Positions 37,220 to 48,224 of a stretch of DNA of 64,000 bases are shown piece by piece. Origin of the DNA: Hirundichthys speculiger (taxonomy: Eukaryota > Chordata > Actinopteri > Beloniformes > Exocoetidae); assembly GCA_018398805.1 (NCBI GenBank), contig JAGFBZ010002250.1:1-64000 (forward strand), given 5' to 3'. The notes under the pieces were generated by a model, which saw only the letters and a list, made by a program, of their open reading frames with translations, was not told the DNA's origin and ran no database searches. A program made the position numbers and the translations under genes. The number at the start of each line of letters is the position of its first letter. Position 1 is the stretch's first letter.

Positions 37220-39326
37220 ATAACGTAACAGGATACCTAAATAAACATAATAGGGGTTCTTTCAATCCTGCATTATTGATATCACTGTCTACTTGAAATA
37301 ATTTCTGTTGGGACATTAACACGTTTGTTGGAGCACCACTGCCACCCACTGAACAGTCAAAAAGTGAAACGCAAATGGTCCAGCGTCTTATTGGGTCACC
37401 AGCTTCAAAGTGCAAGAATCAAGATGTATGTCACACTTATTTTTTTTTTTTTGGAAGAAGTCAAAACCCCTTAAGGGAACCATCAATACATTAACAGCCG
37501 CTGGAAGTCCATCCCGTCGTCGCTGAAGGCTTTAGACTCTTTGATCGTTGACTTTCAGCGTGGACCGAGCCTCGTAAATAACGAGGAAGAAACCGGGCAG
37601 GTATGAATGCATAACTTATGGCCTTGTCCTCACCTCAATCATCTTTACCTCCAATCATTTTTACACACTCTGTCCTCCCCCTCCCCCTCCTCCTCCACCC
37701 CCTCCTCCTCCTCCTCCTCCCTCCCTTCAGCTCTTTTTCTCTGTCTTCCAGCTATCAGCCCGTGACGCAATCCTGTTGCCATGTCGTTGTCATTCAGCAT
37801 AGCAGAATTAGCTCCAGCGGCCCCCACCCCCCCCCCCCCCTCCCTCCCGGGTACCGTCAGCTCCTGATTTGTGGTCACTGCTGATGTGCATTGCGTGGGT
37901 CCAATTCATTTGCATGCCATGTGTCGGGCTCTCGCGCCATAAGTCTCCGCCAAGGTTGCCTGACATTGGCGTTCACCTCGGTCTCAGCGAGCAGGAAGGA
38001 GCGCCGCTGCTGAGTCAGGCTCTCGGCTGCGATGAGACTTTAAAGTGCACAGGGAGGAGAGAGAGAGATGGATAAAGAATAGTAGTTTTTAAAAAAAAAA
38101 AGCAAAACAAGAGGGTGGGATTTGACTTCACGTTCTGATTTCACCACTTATTTTTCTTTTCCTTTTTCATTTTTTTTCCCTCCCCGCGAGGGAGATGCTA
38201 ATGAATTACAGCCTGCTTCACACCACGAAGCAGAGACGGAGACGATGACTGTGTGGTGAGAGGAGGCAGATGGGGGAGGAGGGAAAGTGTAGACGAAGAG
38301 CAGAGGATACAGTGGAAGCGAGCTAGATAGAGTCTCATTACTCTCAACTCCTGTGATCTCTCTTCCCCGTCAAGGATGCTGAGTAAGGCTATGTTAAGTC
38401 AAAGAAAGAGAGAGAGAGAGAGAAAAAGCCGATGGTAGGAGGGCTGAAATCAAGGGAAAAAAAAAAAAGAAAAACAACACACGTTTCAAAAATATCGGAA
38501 ACAGGCAGCAGCAACCCTGGATAAAGAGAGCAACAGTCACACAAATAATTTTACCACACAAGTCCTCATCTTTGGTTTTTTTTTTTTTTTACAGGCACTC
38601 TCACTCCTCCTCCTTTTTCTGAAAAAGAAATTGGAAAAGATCTTTGGCTTTGAAGGATGAGACAAACAGATCTTTGCCAGAAGCCAAAACGTTTTGGGCG
38701 TCTCGCTGAAAAACTGCGACAAGGCAGCTGCGAAGTCAGACTGCGCAGGGCATTTGGGCCCAGGTTCAGTGTTGACATGATTGGACACTTTAACATCCCG
38801 TTTCTTTACTGGGGTTTTTTCTGAAGAAAGAGATGAATTTCACGCGCCGGAGTAGCTGGCAGACTTTACTCTCTGAGACAGCTCTATAGCTTATCCTTGA
38901 CGTCCGTTTGTTAGCTGGTGCCATGGCGATCAGTTTCTGGGTCCTGTCCGGGCAACCCTCCGCTTTTCTTTACAAATGCCTTGTCATGCCAGCACCTTTT
39001 TTTTTTTTTTCTTTTTTTTTTCAAATTGAGCTCTCGGATGTCCTCGGCTCATCTGACAGGAGGCCTTGTTCCCGCTTGTCACGCCGTGGCGGAAGGAGTC
39101 TTCCAGTCCAGGAGGCATGAAGTAAAATGACGGGAAAGTAACAAAGTGGTAGTCTCGCAGCTCTGCCTCAGACCAGGCATGAATATGTTTACTGTCAGCA
39201 CACCTTTGTGCCTTTTTCTAGTCACTCCAGGAAGCCGAAACTGGTATTCATCCAAATTCTAGAAAAAAAAAAACAATGCAGCAACAGTTTCTCGTGTCAT
39301 CTGCCATGCAGTTTTAATTACATGCA
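37220..39326. other. GC-rich, regulatory-looking interval without a gene
   Basis: Contains a CTC-rich tract (37672-37735), a C13 run (37828-37840), a GA run (38407-38422), and a CpG-richer block 37840-38070. TTTGCATGCCATG near 37910 and GCTAATGAATTACAGCC near 38195 resemble homeodomain or octamer sites. No reading frame could be supported, so a promoter or enhancer role is only a guess. Confidence 0.4.
37672..37735. repeat. Polypyrimidine (CTC)n tract
   Basis: About 60 bases of C and T with very few interruptions, mainly CCT/CTC units. It gives false Leu/Pro and Glu/Gly frames on the two strands. Confidence 0.9.
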
Positions 39327-39334
39327 GTTACATG

Positions 39335-40407
39335 CAGTGTTGTACCTGAATGCATTCATTGAACGAAAGTTCACAAAGTAGTTCATATTTTCTGCAATTG
39401 TGAACAGAGCGCCCTTCACGAGCGTCGGGTCTGAACGAGTTCATTTGGGCAGTTGTGATCGACGCTCTTTCAAAGTTCACGCATGGTCAAAACCGTTCCA
39501 GGTTTCCAGCGAACCCCATTTAAAATACACCACAAATGAGCGTATATGAGGAAAGCAATCAAACATGGCAACACGGGCTGTCGCTTCTGTCACGCTAACA
39601 ATTGCATCATCAAATATTTAAAACAAGCAGGAAGATGAAAGCTACAGTTACCCAGAGCCATAGCAGCTTTTCCTCAGTTTTTCCTCATATTTTTAATAGC
39701 AGTGATTTCCAAAGTGTGGGCCGCGGCCCCCTGGAGGGCCGTCGTGGGACTGCAGGTGGGCCGTGAGAGGTAATTAAAATTAAACAAATATGTTTTAAAT
39801 CCTTGATCTTTTTTAAATATGTTTTTAATTACTGTAAAATATTCATGACATGATTAAAAAGCATTAAGAAGTAATAAAACAAACCAGTTAAGTGTTATTC
39901 TTCTGTCATCTTAACTTAATATGACAAGTGTCACCTTATTTGTTGACCCCTTACATTGATATCGGATCATGGTTCCTTGTCCTGTATGTTGATCACAGTT
40001 GTGATTTTTGCGGAGATTTTTAACATTTCAAATTGGGCCTTGGTATTCTGAAGTTTGGGAATGGCTGCTGAAGAGAGAAACTGAAACGGAAATTACAGTT
40101 TTACATGGGCAGTCCCTTCAATGCTAATGTGAACTCTGATTAGTTAAAGATTCCAAATTGGACCAATAGTTTTTGACACATAAAATGGATAAAATAATTG
40201 CCATTTGTGGTGGTGTAATATATGGGCAGCGGCAATCATTTTGACAAATAATTGCTCGCAGCAACATTAAAAAACAATTAAAAAAAAATAACTAAAAACA
40301 AACCATTTAGTTCATTTTTTGAAATGGTGAACTTAACTAGTTCATTTTAATTTCTGTGAACTATGAACTTAACTAGTTCATGTAGAAAGTGAATTTGCCC
40401 AACACTG
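39335..40407 (-). mobile_element. Non-autonomous hAT element, CAGTGTTGGGCAA type (copy 2)
   Basis: The right end is TTGCCCAACACTG, the exact complement of the family's left end; the left end is CAGTGTTGTACCTGAATGC. Perfect 8-bp TSD GTTACATG at 39327-39334 and 40408-40415. AACTAGTTC-type subterminal repeats lie near 40330-40380. Length is 1073 bp including a nested hAT element. No transposase. Copy 1 is at 24690-25904. Confidence 0.93.
39700..40067. mobile_element. hAT-like element nested in hAT copy 2
   Basis: Left end CAGTGATTTCCAAAGTGTGG with subterminal CCGCGGCCCCCTGGAGGGCC; right end GAAGTTTGGGAATGGCTG. The ends are imperfect inverted repeats. Copy 1 lacks this segment at the matching place: its complement reads TTTTTCCTCATATTTTTGAT straight into the following sequence. 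Flanking octamers match at only five of eight positions, so the TSD is decayed or absent. Confidence 0.75.
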
Positions 40408-40408
40408 G

Positions 40409-40980
40409 TTACATGTTCCAAATGATGTTTTCGTCTTTCCTGTATCCAAGTGAACGTCCATATTGATCGGTAAAGTGCTGCTTAATATTATCGGCCTCAC
40501 GTTTGCTTTGATTTCCTGCTAGAGCATAAATAACAGCTTCCACATAGCTACCACTCAGGGCTGCAAAAGTGGAATAAAGCAGCTTCGAGTATTTGCAGGA
40601 GAGGTTAACCAAACTCTCATATACCGCCTAAGCTCTTTTCCAAGAGCATTTCATGTCAGCAAGCCGTATCTGCAGAAGCGCTTTAACCAGTGTTTGTCAA
40701 GAGAAGTGGGACCATCACCTGGACAATGGGTTTTTACACACTGGGATGCAGACACGTCCAGTCAGCATATCATTATGGTCGGATAAAATACGACGTCTGC
40801 TAGAAGAGTGCTGGGAAGTGCTGAATAATTTATTTGGTGCATGTTGACCCACTGGGGGAGTTTCAGGTGGACGCTCAATGTCAGACTTATAATGTCCATT
40901 TAAATGCATTGGCACTTCTGCGGACAGCGTGAACATGAAATCGCACCGGTGTTTCATCTGTGACTCGATGCTCATTTCAG
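40409..40980 (-). pseudogene. Coding-like remnant of unknown family
   Basis: The minus strand 40630-40409 reads without a stop as AVYESLVNLSCKYSKLLYST, then FAALSGSYVEAVIYALAGNQ, then SKREADNIKQHFTDQYGRSL and GYRKDENIIWNM before TAA. Codon choice and amino-acid mix look genuinely coding. Upstream on the same strand, 40975-40715 is open for 86 codons and includes LSAEVPMHLNGHYKSDIE and SRRRILSDHNDMLTGRVC. The two are separated by about 85 bp with several stops, which may be an intron or frameshifted sequence. I do not recognise the protein. The final stop lies inside the TSD of the adjacent hAT element. It could be a gene relic, an exon, or part of an undescribed element. Confidence 0.35.
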
Positions 40981-41520
40981 GTGATGTTAACTAACTGACG
41001 CAGCATCAAAACATTTGCTAGAGATTAGGATTTGAAAGGAAGTGCATAACAAACTGTGTGGTTGCGAGCTCACATATCTGTTTGTCTAAAAAAGCCCATC
41101 ATGCTAAAACTTTTCCACTTAGTTTGATATTAAATGCGACACATTATGACCATGTGTGCTTGAACGTACATTTCGGGGGATTTTTAATTTGCTTTGCTCC
41201 TTTCATCTGGAGCCACTTGGCTCTGAAACAATGCCATTCTGTAAGCTGATCACATCCTGTGACCTCACAGAACCAGGTCTGGGCAGAATTATCCAGCTTT
41301 GCTGTATTTATATCTTGCCGATTTCAAATCCTGCACCACTGGCCGTACCTCAAAAGTGAGTATCGCAAATCTGCAGCACTGATCTTCTTTAAAGAGGCAC
41401 ACACTCTGCGGAAGAGGATGGTGGAGTTACGTGGCTCCACCGCCTAAAATCAAGCTGTTATGAACAAAGATGAAAATTCATGGGTGACAGCGGTGGTTTT
41501 GTAGTCTGCTTTGGTATTTT
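40981..41520. other. No gene or repeat recognised
   Basis: The 60-70 codon plus-strand frames at 41058-41447 overlap in different phases and show no domain. Confidence 0.45.
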
Positions 41521-41528
41521 GACTAAAT

Positions 41529-42448
41529 CAGTGGTTCTCAAACTTTTAATGCTGCTTACCACCTGAGAAACTGTTCAGCTCTCTGAGTGCCACCATGATG
41601 ACCAATTTTAAAATATAGTCATATATGTCTTCTTAATTAGCTTTAAAACACACATAGATGGTTATTATCTCCGCCAAGGAGGTTATGTTTTTGCCGGCGT
41701 TTATCTGTCTGTCTGTGTTCAAGATAACTCAAAAAACTATGGATGTATTTTGATGGAAATGTCAGGAGTTGCCAGAAATGTGAAAAGGAAGAACTGATTT
41801 CATTTTGGCTGTGATCCAGAAGAAATCCTGGATTCTGGATCACTTTCAAATTTTCAATAACATTGTGTTCAATGGAGCCAAAACTTTGTTTCTCAATATC
41901 TCCGTTAATTATTGCCCAAAACTCATGAAATTTGACTCAGGGATTGACAATGGGAACCTCTATCAAATTTTAAAGGCTGATCCGGATCTGATCCAGAAGG
42001 CAGATTTTATCGCAATCTGTAAATTGCTATATGGGGGGATTGTTGTGCTTGGCGGAGGTCTGCGCTCTCTAAATGCTTTTCTAGTTCCTTATTGTGGTTA
42101 TTTATTACCTGAATTGTTACTTTACTGAATCAGACTTTTACAACTCTGTCCAACAATTCTCACATACTCATACTCTCATACAGAGCAAAATAAACACACT
42201 CAAAAGTTGTTACATCTGCACTGCAACTGAATATGCAACAAATATTTTTTTATAAGACAATTTTAAGTATCTCAAGCTACACATTTCATATGAAATATAT
42301 TTATTATGCATTGTATGTTTCTGTTTTTTGTTTTTTTTTTAAGTGTAAATGTGGAAAAAATGTGGAAAGTCATGATGTTCCCCGCGAACCACCAGAGCGC
42401 ACTCGCGTACCACTGGTGGTACACGTACCACAGTTTGTGCACCCACTG
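41529..42448 (-). mobile_element. Non-autonomous hAT element, CAGTGGT type (Y2)
   Basis: Inverted relative to Y1: the left end is CAGTGGTTCTCAAACTTTT, and the right end GTACCACAGTTTGTGCACCC runs on to ACTG. Perfect 8-bp TSD GACTAAAT at 41521-41528 and 42449-42456. Sequence outside the nested X2 repeat follows Y1 closely, including AGACAATTTTAA and GTGGTTATTTATTACCTGAA. Confidence 0.92.
41666..42088 (+). repeat. Repeat X, copy X2, nested in hAT Y2
   Basis: Starts ATCTCCGCCAAGGAGG and ends GCTTTTCTAGTTCC. Y1, read in the same direction, passes directly from CACACAGGAGAGATGTTTATT to CTTTATTGTGGTTATTTATT, so X2 is a later insertion. The site is itself TTATT-rich, which hides the exact TSD. Confidence 0.88.
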
Positions 42449-42456
42449 GACTAAAT

Positions 42457-45400
42457 TATAACACAGTTCATCTATACTTACAGGCTCGATGGCTATCCTT
42501 ATATCCTAATTCTTGTCATAGTCATGGGACATAAAAATAGCTCAAAGAAAAATGGCCATTTTCTACAAGAGTGCTTCAAACTTCATGACACTGAAGAGGG
42601 AATCCTCGTTTCACTTATCTGGAACGAGCTTCTGGGAGCTGCTGTGTCTTTGTCAGAATCCATTTCACCTTTCTAACAAGCACTTCAGCAGGATTCATCC
42701 GAACCCACATTAAGAACTTCTACTCAGAGCCGCCCTGAAATGCAGCCCTTGTAAAACTTGCTGCGTCAGGAAGTGGGAACGTGCACCGTCTGAGACTGGG
42801 CCGAACCACGAGGTCCACGCGGGACAGGTGAAGCAGTCCGTCACAGGCGCCGGCACAAATACATGAACAGCCACGCCGGATCATGCTAACACCTAAGGAC
42901 ATTTTCTAGTTACAGGTGTTATGGGATTAGTGAGATTTGTCTGTTAGCTGAATTATGCAGAGACCCCCCTGGCCAAATTGGATGGAGTGTTGGAACGGGG
43001 GCAAACGAAGAGCCGGCGTTCCATCTTTCTCAATAAGCGCTCATTTGCTTGTAATTTGCTGGCCAGATTACTCAAAAGGCTAAGGAGAGATCAGAAAATT
43101 TAACCAGTGGGTGATGGCTCATGGCTGAAAATGAGTTTAAGCTCGTGATTTTGATCCAGTTTTAATTTTTTTCTTTTTTTTTTTTTGTAAACTCTGAGTT
43201 ATGCAGACTCAGGCTGTTCTAGTTCATTAATGATGGCTTGGCCACAGGCTTTTTTCTTGTATCCATCCATCTTTTGTCAACTGTGCAACTTCCAAATGGG
43301 GAAAAAAATGTACGTAATGAAGAGAAGGTGATGTAATGTGTCAGTTTTCGTCAAACCATCTTGCAGTTCCCAGACTCAGTGATTACCATATTGTCCCACA
43401 GACTGTTAGCGCTCATTTGTTTCTTTTATGAAGGCACTTTGTGAAGTAAATCTCTTTTACATAGTCAAGGTTGAATTTAATTGCACGTGGCATTCAAAAA
43501 GTACCAATTACACGCATCCTTCCACAAGTAACGAAAGAAACGGTAAGTACCGCAGTACTTGGTATGACACGGACGTACGTATCTTTTATACGTTAGCTTA
43601 TGTGCACCTCGTCACGCTGATCAGAGCCGTCTCTAAGGGAACTTGTTTAGATGGAATCTCCAGGCAACCACCCAAAAATGTCAGCAAGTATTGTGACATT
43701 TAAAAAAGATGCAGGCCCGCATCACCGAAAGATCCAAACAGTGATCACAATTTGTCGTTTCCACCGGTCTGTTGAGGTTGTTCTTTCCCCAAAGTGGATT
43801 TGGAAAACGGAGTCTGTCACTTTTGATTAGTGTGTAGGCCGAAGCTGTGATTTATTGCCTTCAGTTAGAAATGCATTCATGGGAAAAAAACAAAACAAAA
43901 AAAAACTTTAAGTTGTTGTGAAAACAAAAACAGATTTAACGTGGTTTGGTGCCAACAAGTTCAGCCACATACACCCGAGTTCTTTTCTCGTGATATCCTC
44001 AGAACACGATGCATTGTGTTGAGTTTTTAGCGGCTCTGGATGTTGGCTGCGCTCCTGTTTCCTTTTTTGAATTGTTGCCCTGGTTTCACAGACGTTCAAA
44101 CAGTGTCTGCTCCTCTCCATTTAAACCCATATGGGATTAAAGTAAAGGGGATTCTCGCCTCCGACTGTTCCTCTAATCTCCTTAACAATGCGCTGCTCCT
44201 CTTTTCCTCTGCAGCCGCCGAAACTCCGCCGAATTTGATGACTCAACCTCCCAACTGTAGCGCTTGTTTGTAGTGTCGAGCGGGTGTGTAGTGCTCGCTG
44301 TAGCGAGGCTTTAAGAGATATGTGGCCGACCAGGCATCGCTCCGCAGTACAATATAATAACTGATAATATATTTGAAAAATACCTAATTTATTCCTGCTT
44401 ATGAGCTTTCAGACAGATTATACACAATGGTGCAAAACATTGTTGCTGCAATATAGGGGACACTGATCTTTAGACCTCCACAGCTTTCCTTTGCTTAATA
44501 ATTTGATCTTTTTTCTTGTTATTTGTTTCTTTCTCTTAGTTTTGAGGCGATTCTTGCATCTCTTGTCTCGAGTAATGGAATCCCTTGATGGAAAGCTCCC
44601 CGTTTGTACCGTTTGTGTTTGTTTTGTTCACCTTGGATTATCAGCTACCTGTACACGACACCATCAAGGACGTCCACCTCACATGCCATTAAGAAACAAA
44701 GCTATTCTATTCACACTGCTCTTAGTCCCGTTACTGCTTTGGGTGTGGAATGACTGAATTGACACTCAAGTGTTGGCATGTTCATTCACTGAGATGATGA
44801 CTGAGGTCTTTGCAGCGCAGATGCATAATAAAGTCTTTGTTCGCAGTCCTTCCCTTTTGTGTAAGTGTGTACATGTAATCTGCTCGAGTGACCATGAGAG
44901 GTTCGGGTTACAATAGCGATGTTGTCGAACATGTGTTTCGTATGGAAGCTACATTTCAAGCCACCGGCCAAAAATGCAGAAGGACAACGAAGTGAAAGCA
45001 CTCGCGTGACCTTCACATGCGTCGGCAAGGAGACCCGCAAAAGAAGTCCAGCGATTCTGTCAAGATGAATGGGACGAAATTCCAGCGATGTGTTGTGAGG
45101 AGTTTAAAGAGTTTAACTGCATTAAATACAAGCAGAGTGTATCGAAATTTGAGACTTTACAGAAAATTCATTGGATTTTATTTAATTTATTATTTCCTTA
45201 CAAAAATACAAAATTTTCAGAATCCCAAATGACCTAAAACAGGTAAAGTTTCCTTCGTTTTACAGTCAAAGATGTGTTTGGTTTTTTTTTTTCAAAAATG
45301 TGTAAATTTCTGGTTACAGCTGCAAAGTCCATCAGGAACAAAATCAATGTTTGTGTTGGAACAGCAAATTCTACATAAATGACAAATAAAGATTAATTTT

Positions 45401-46912
45401 AGGGAACACAAAATTAAAAAAAAGGATCAGTATTTCCAACGTTGTCCTCACAAACAAGTGGAATTAAAACCCATCATCCGCTAAATGCTTCCAGTGATAA
45501 AAAATAAAAAAAGAAAAGAAACTGCTTGACCTCCCTTTATTAGGGAACATTAATGTATTATTTACACTCAAAATTGCTTCTTCCAATTGGACGATAAGTG
45601 AATTAATGCGTGGCTCATCCAAGACTCCTCAGAGAACAGCTGCTTCTTCAAATGAAGGCAGGAACCTCTGGCAGCTTTGGTTTGCTGGCATTTACTTCTA
45701 ATTCAGATTTTTATTAGTGTCTGCAGTGCCTTGTTTTTAGAACCAGGCCAATCTATTTCATGATTTTAGATCAGATCAGCCATTTTCACCGGTCCAGAAT
45801 GTACCGAACCAAGAACAATGGAACAGGGTTTGGTTTGACGCGATGACTCATGCAGAGATGTTTAAAAGCCACTATTTCAAACAACCAAGATGACTGCAAA
45901 ACTCCTAATAAAATCTTAAATAAACAAGTTTATACTGCAAAACCTACAATCATGCAGTAGTGTTCCTACTCCACAGCACGTGTTATGGTTTTCCTTTTTG
46001 ATCCTTGTCTGACTGTTTTTTATGCCTCAAAGCCAAATTTGTAGCAGCGCACATATATATTTTTAGCAGGGCTAAAAAAAATTATATTTGCTGTATGAAA
46101 GAGGTAAAAACTGAAAATACATTTCCTTGGGATACATTGTCTGTATTTGTAGATCCAAACTAAACTTTTCATTGATAGCGCTTTTTGGTGCTCCTGAGCC
46201 TTTCCACCAAAGAGAGATGTTTATTCAGTGCTGACTGAGGGTCTGGACATCAGAGAGATCAATATTCTCTTTCAGCCTCTTCTCTTGGGTACAAAGATTT
46301 GCAAATTTAAACTGGAAACTTGCATTTTCAACTTGTTCTGCTCACCTCATTATCTAACAGAGACACCTGAACACCTCCACACCTTAACCTCTGTAATACT
46401 CAATATCTCTTAGATCCTCTGATAAAACTCTTACTCATCTGTTGCTAATTAAGGAAATTGGCTTTTTTAATTCTTTTTTTTTATTTGAAAAGTTGCAATG
46501 TGCATGACATGAATAAGAAAGCAAATTGATAGTTTACCCCCAAATTATTCAGTTTTGTGCCATTTAGCTGCTTCGTCGTCATTGTGCAAAGACCTTAAGT
46601 CTGAAAATAAATATTTCAGTGAGTTTTTTTTTTTTTCAGACTACTACAATTTCACAGACCAAGATCAGAGCATTAAGTAGCTTCTCCATCTTTATCTCCA
46701 CTGAATCTTGTCACATCTTTGAAGTGGGTAATGCAGAAACACCAGTTTCAAAAACTGCACACCCCATAGATGAGAGGGGTGGAGTTGACTGACATGTCTG
46801 ACTCCGCCCACCTACATCCAGCTGTGACATGACCGAACTTTGGATCAATTGACTGAAGGCCTCACATGATCAGTGATACATTTTTAAACACAACAGCTTC
46901 AGATCTCTTATC
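42457..46912. other. No gene or repeat recognised
   Basis: About 4.5 kb of unique-looking DNA. Slight GC rises near 42720-42860 and 44180-44300. A CCTCTGCAG followed by CCGCCGAAACTCCGCCG at about 44210 looks like a splice acceptor, but the downstream frame closes after 19 codons with no family match. Confidence 0.4.
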
Positions 46913-46914
46913 TA

Positions 46915-47887
46915 CAACCCTAAACTCAAAAAGCTGTGTTAAAAAGCAGAATGCAATGATTTGCAAATCTCATAAATCCATGTATTATTCCCAGTAGAAC
47001 ATAACAGATGTTGAAACTGATACATCCTACTATTTCATTGAAAATATTCTCATTTTGATTTTGATGGCAGCAACATCTCATAAAAATTGGAACAGTGGCA
47101 ACAGAAGGCTGGAAATACATATGACAACTAATTAGATTCATTTACAACAGATCAGTAACATGACAGAGAATAAAAGGAGCATTTCAGAGAGACGGAGGTT
47201 CAATCTGTGACAAAAATTGTGGAACAATTTCAAAAGAAATTTTCCCTTAATTTAAAATTGCAAAGGCCATCTACAGTACATAATATCATTAAAAAATTCA
47301 GAGTCTTGTTTGTCTGTGTGGAATGGACGAAGCTGAAGGTCAAAGCTGGATGTATGTGAGCTTCAGGCCCTCAGGCAGCACTGCATTAAAAACAGTCATG
47401 ATTCTCTACTGGACATCCCTGCATGGACTCAGGAACACTTCCAGAAATCACAGTCTGTGAACACAGTTCACCGACGATCCGCAAATGCAACCTAAAGCTG
47501 GATCATGCAAAGAAGAAGCCATATGTGAGCACCATCCAGAAACGTCTGCGTTTCCACTGGGCCAAAGCTCATCTAAAACAATCTGAGGCGAAATGGAAAA
47601 CTGCTCTGTGGTCACATGATTTAAACCTTGGAAACCATGGAGCTGCAGACTAAAGAGGAGAGAGACCATTCAGCATCAGAGGACAGTTCAGAAGCCTGCA
47701 TGTCTGATGGTAAGGGGTCTGATATGTCTCTTTATGTGTCTTTCAAGATTTGGAGATAATTGCCTTCTGTTTTTATTTATGTTTTTCCACATAGGGGGAG
47801 CAGAGCTAATCTGGGCTCTGGACTGGATGCAGAACTGAAGCCTGGAAGGAATGGCACAGCATCCCAACTTCTTGGACATTGGGGTTG
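46915..47887 (+). mobile_element. Tc1/mariner-superfamily element, CAACCCCAA-ended
   Basis: Left end CAACCCTAAACTC and right end GGACATTGGGGTTG form decayed inverted repeats, flanked by TA at 46913-46914 and 47888-47889. The left subterminal AAAAAGCAGAATGCAATGAT then TTTGCAAATCTCATAAA is typical of a very abundant teleost family I recall. About 60 bp near 47796-47856 (AGGGGGAGCAGAGC onward) looks foreign to that family. Confidence 0.8.
47420..47715 (+). pseudogene. Transposase fragment of the 46915-47887 element
   Basis: The frame 47423-47653 reads IRKCNLKLDHAKKKPYVSTI, then QKRLRFHWAKAHLKQSEAKW, then KTALWSHD. This fits the middle of a Tc1-like transposase, where KPYxxxxxKR, AKAHL, W-x-K-x-LWSDE precede the first catalytic Asp. 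Here the expected Asp-Glu after WS is replaced by HD. Downstream, only a short GNHGAAD and a broken MVWGC-like stretch remain. The catalytic core is mostly deleted. Confidence 0.65.
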
Positions 47888-47928
47888 TAGCTTCAAAGAG
47901 GATGACATTCACGTGATGTCCTCTCTAC

Positions 47929-48216
47929 TAGAGATGCGCGGATGATGTATATTTTAACCCGCAACCGCTTCTTAAAATCTCTATCCGCCCGCTATCCATT
48001 TGCAGGAACGTTTTTTCACCAATTTTCAAAACCGAACCGACCCGCCATCCTTTTTAATAACATGTAAAATATTTTTTCTTATTATTATTATTAATTGAGT
48101 GCTTCAACCGCAACCCGCCCGAATTTAATTAAAGTTTTATTTTTTGACGAGTCATCCGCCCGATATGCGGATTATCCGCTCCGCCCGTGGGTGCGCGGTT
48201 CATCCGCGCATCTCTA
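47929..48216. mobile_element. hAT MITE, TAGAGATGCGCGGAT type
   Basis: Termini TAGAGATGCGCGGAT and ATCCGCGCATCTCTA are perfect inverted repeats. Perfect 8-bp TSD CTCTCTAC at 47921-47928 and 48217-48224. Length is 288 bp, with repeated CCGCCCG and CCCGCAACCG motifs near both ends. No coding capacity. Confidence 0.96.
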
Positions 48217-48224
48217 CTCTCTAC

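Noticed and set aside
37476..37600. Possible orphan exon: 41 open codons (SLKALDSLIVDFQRGPSLV) bounded by an AG and CAG|GTATGA
   Set aside because: The frame is short enough to be open by chance, the acceptor is weak, and no family or partner exon was found.
37645..37884. Glu/Gly-rich and Leu/Pro-rich frames
   Set aside because: Created by the CTC and poly-C tracts.
44200..44273. Splice-acceptor-like CCTCTGCAG followed by an open frame
   Set aside because: Only 19 codons before a stop and no homology recognised.
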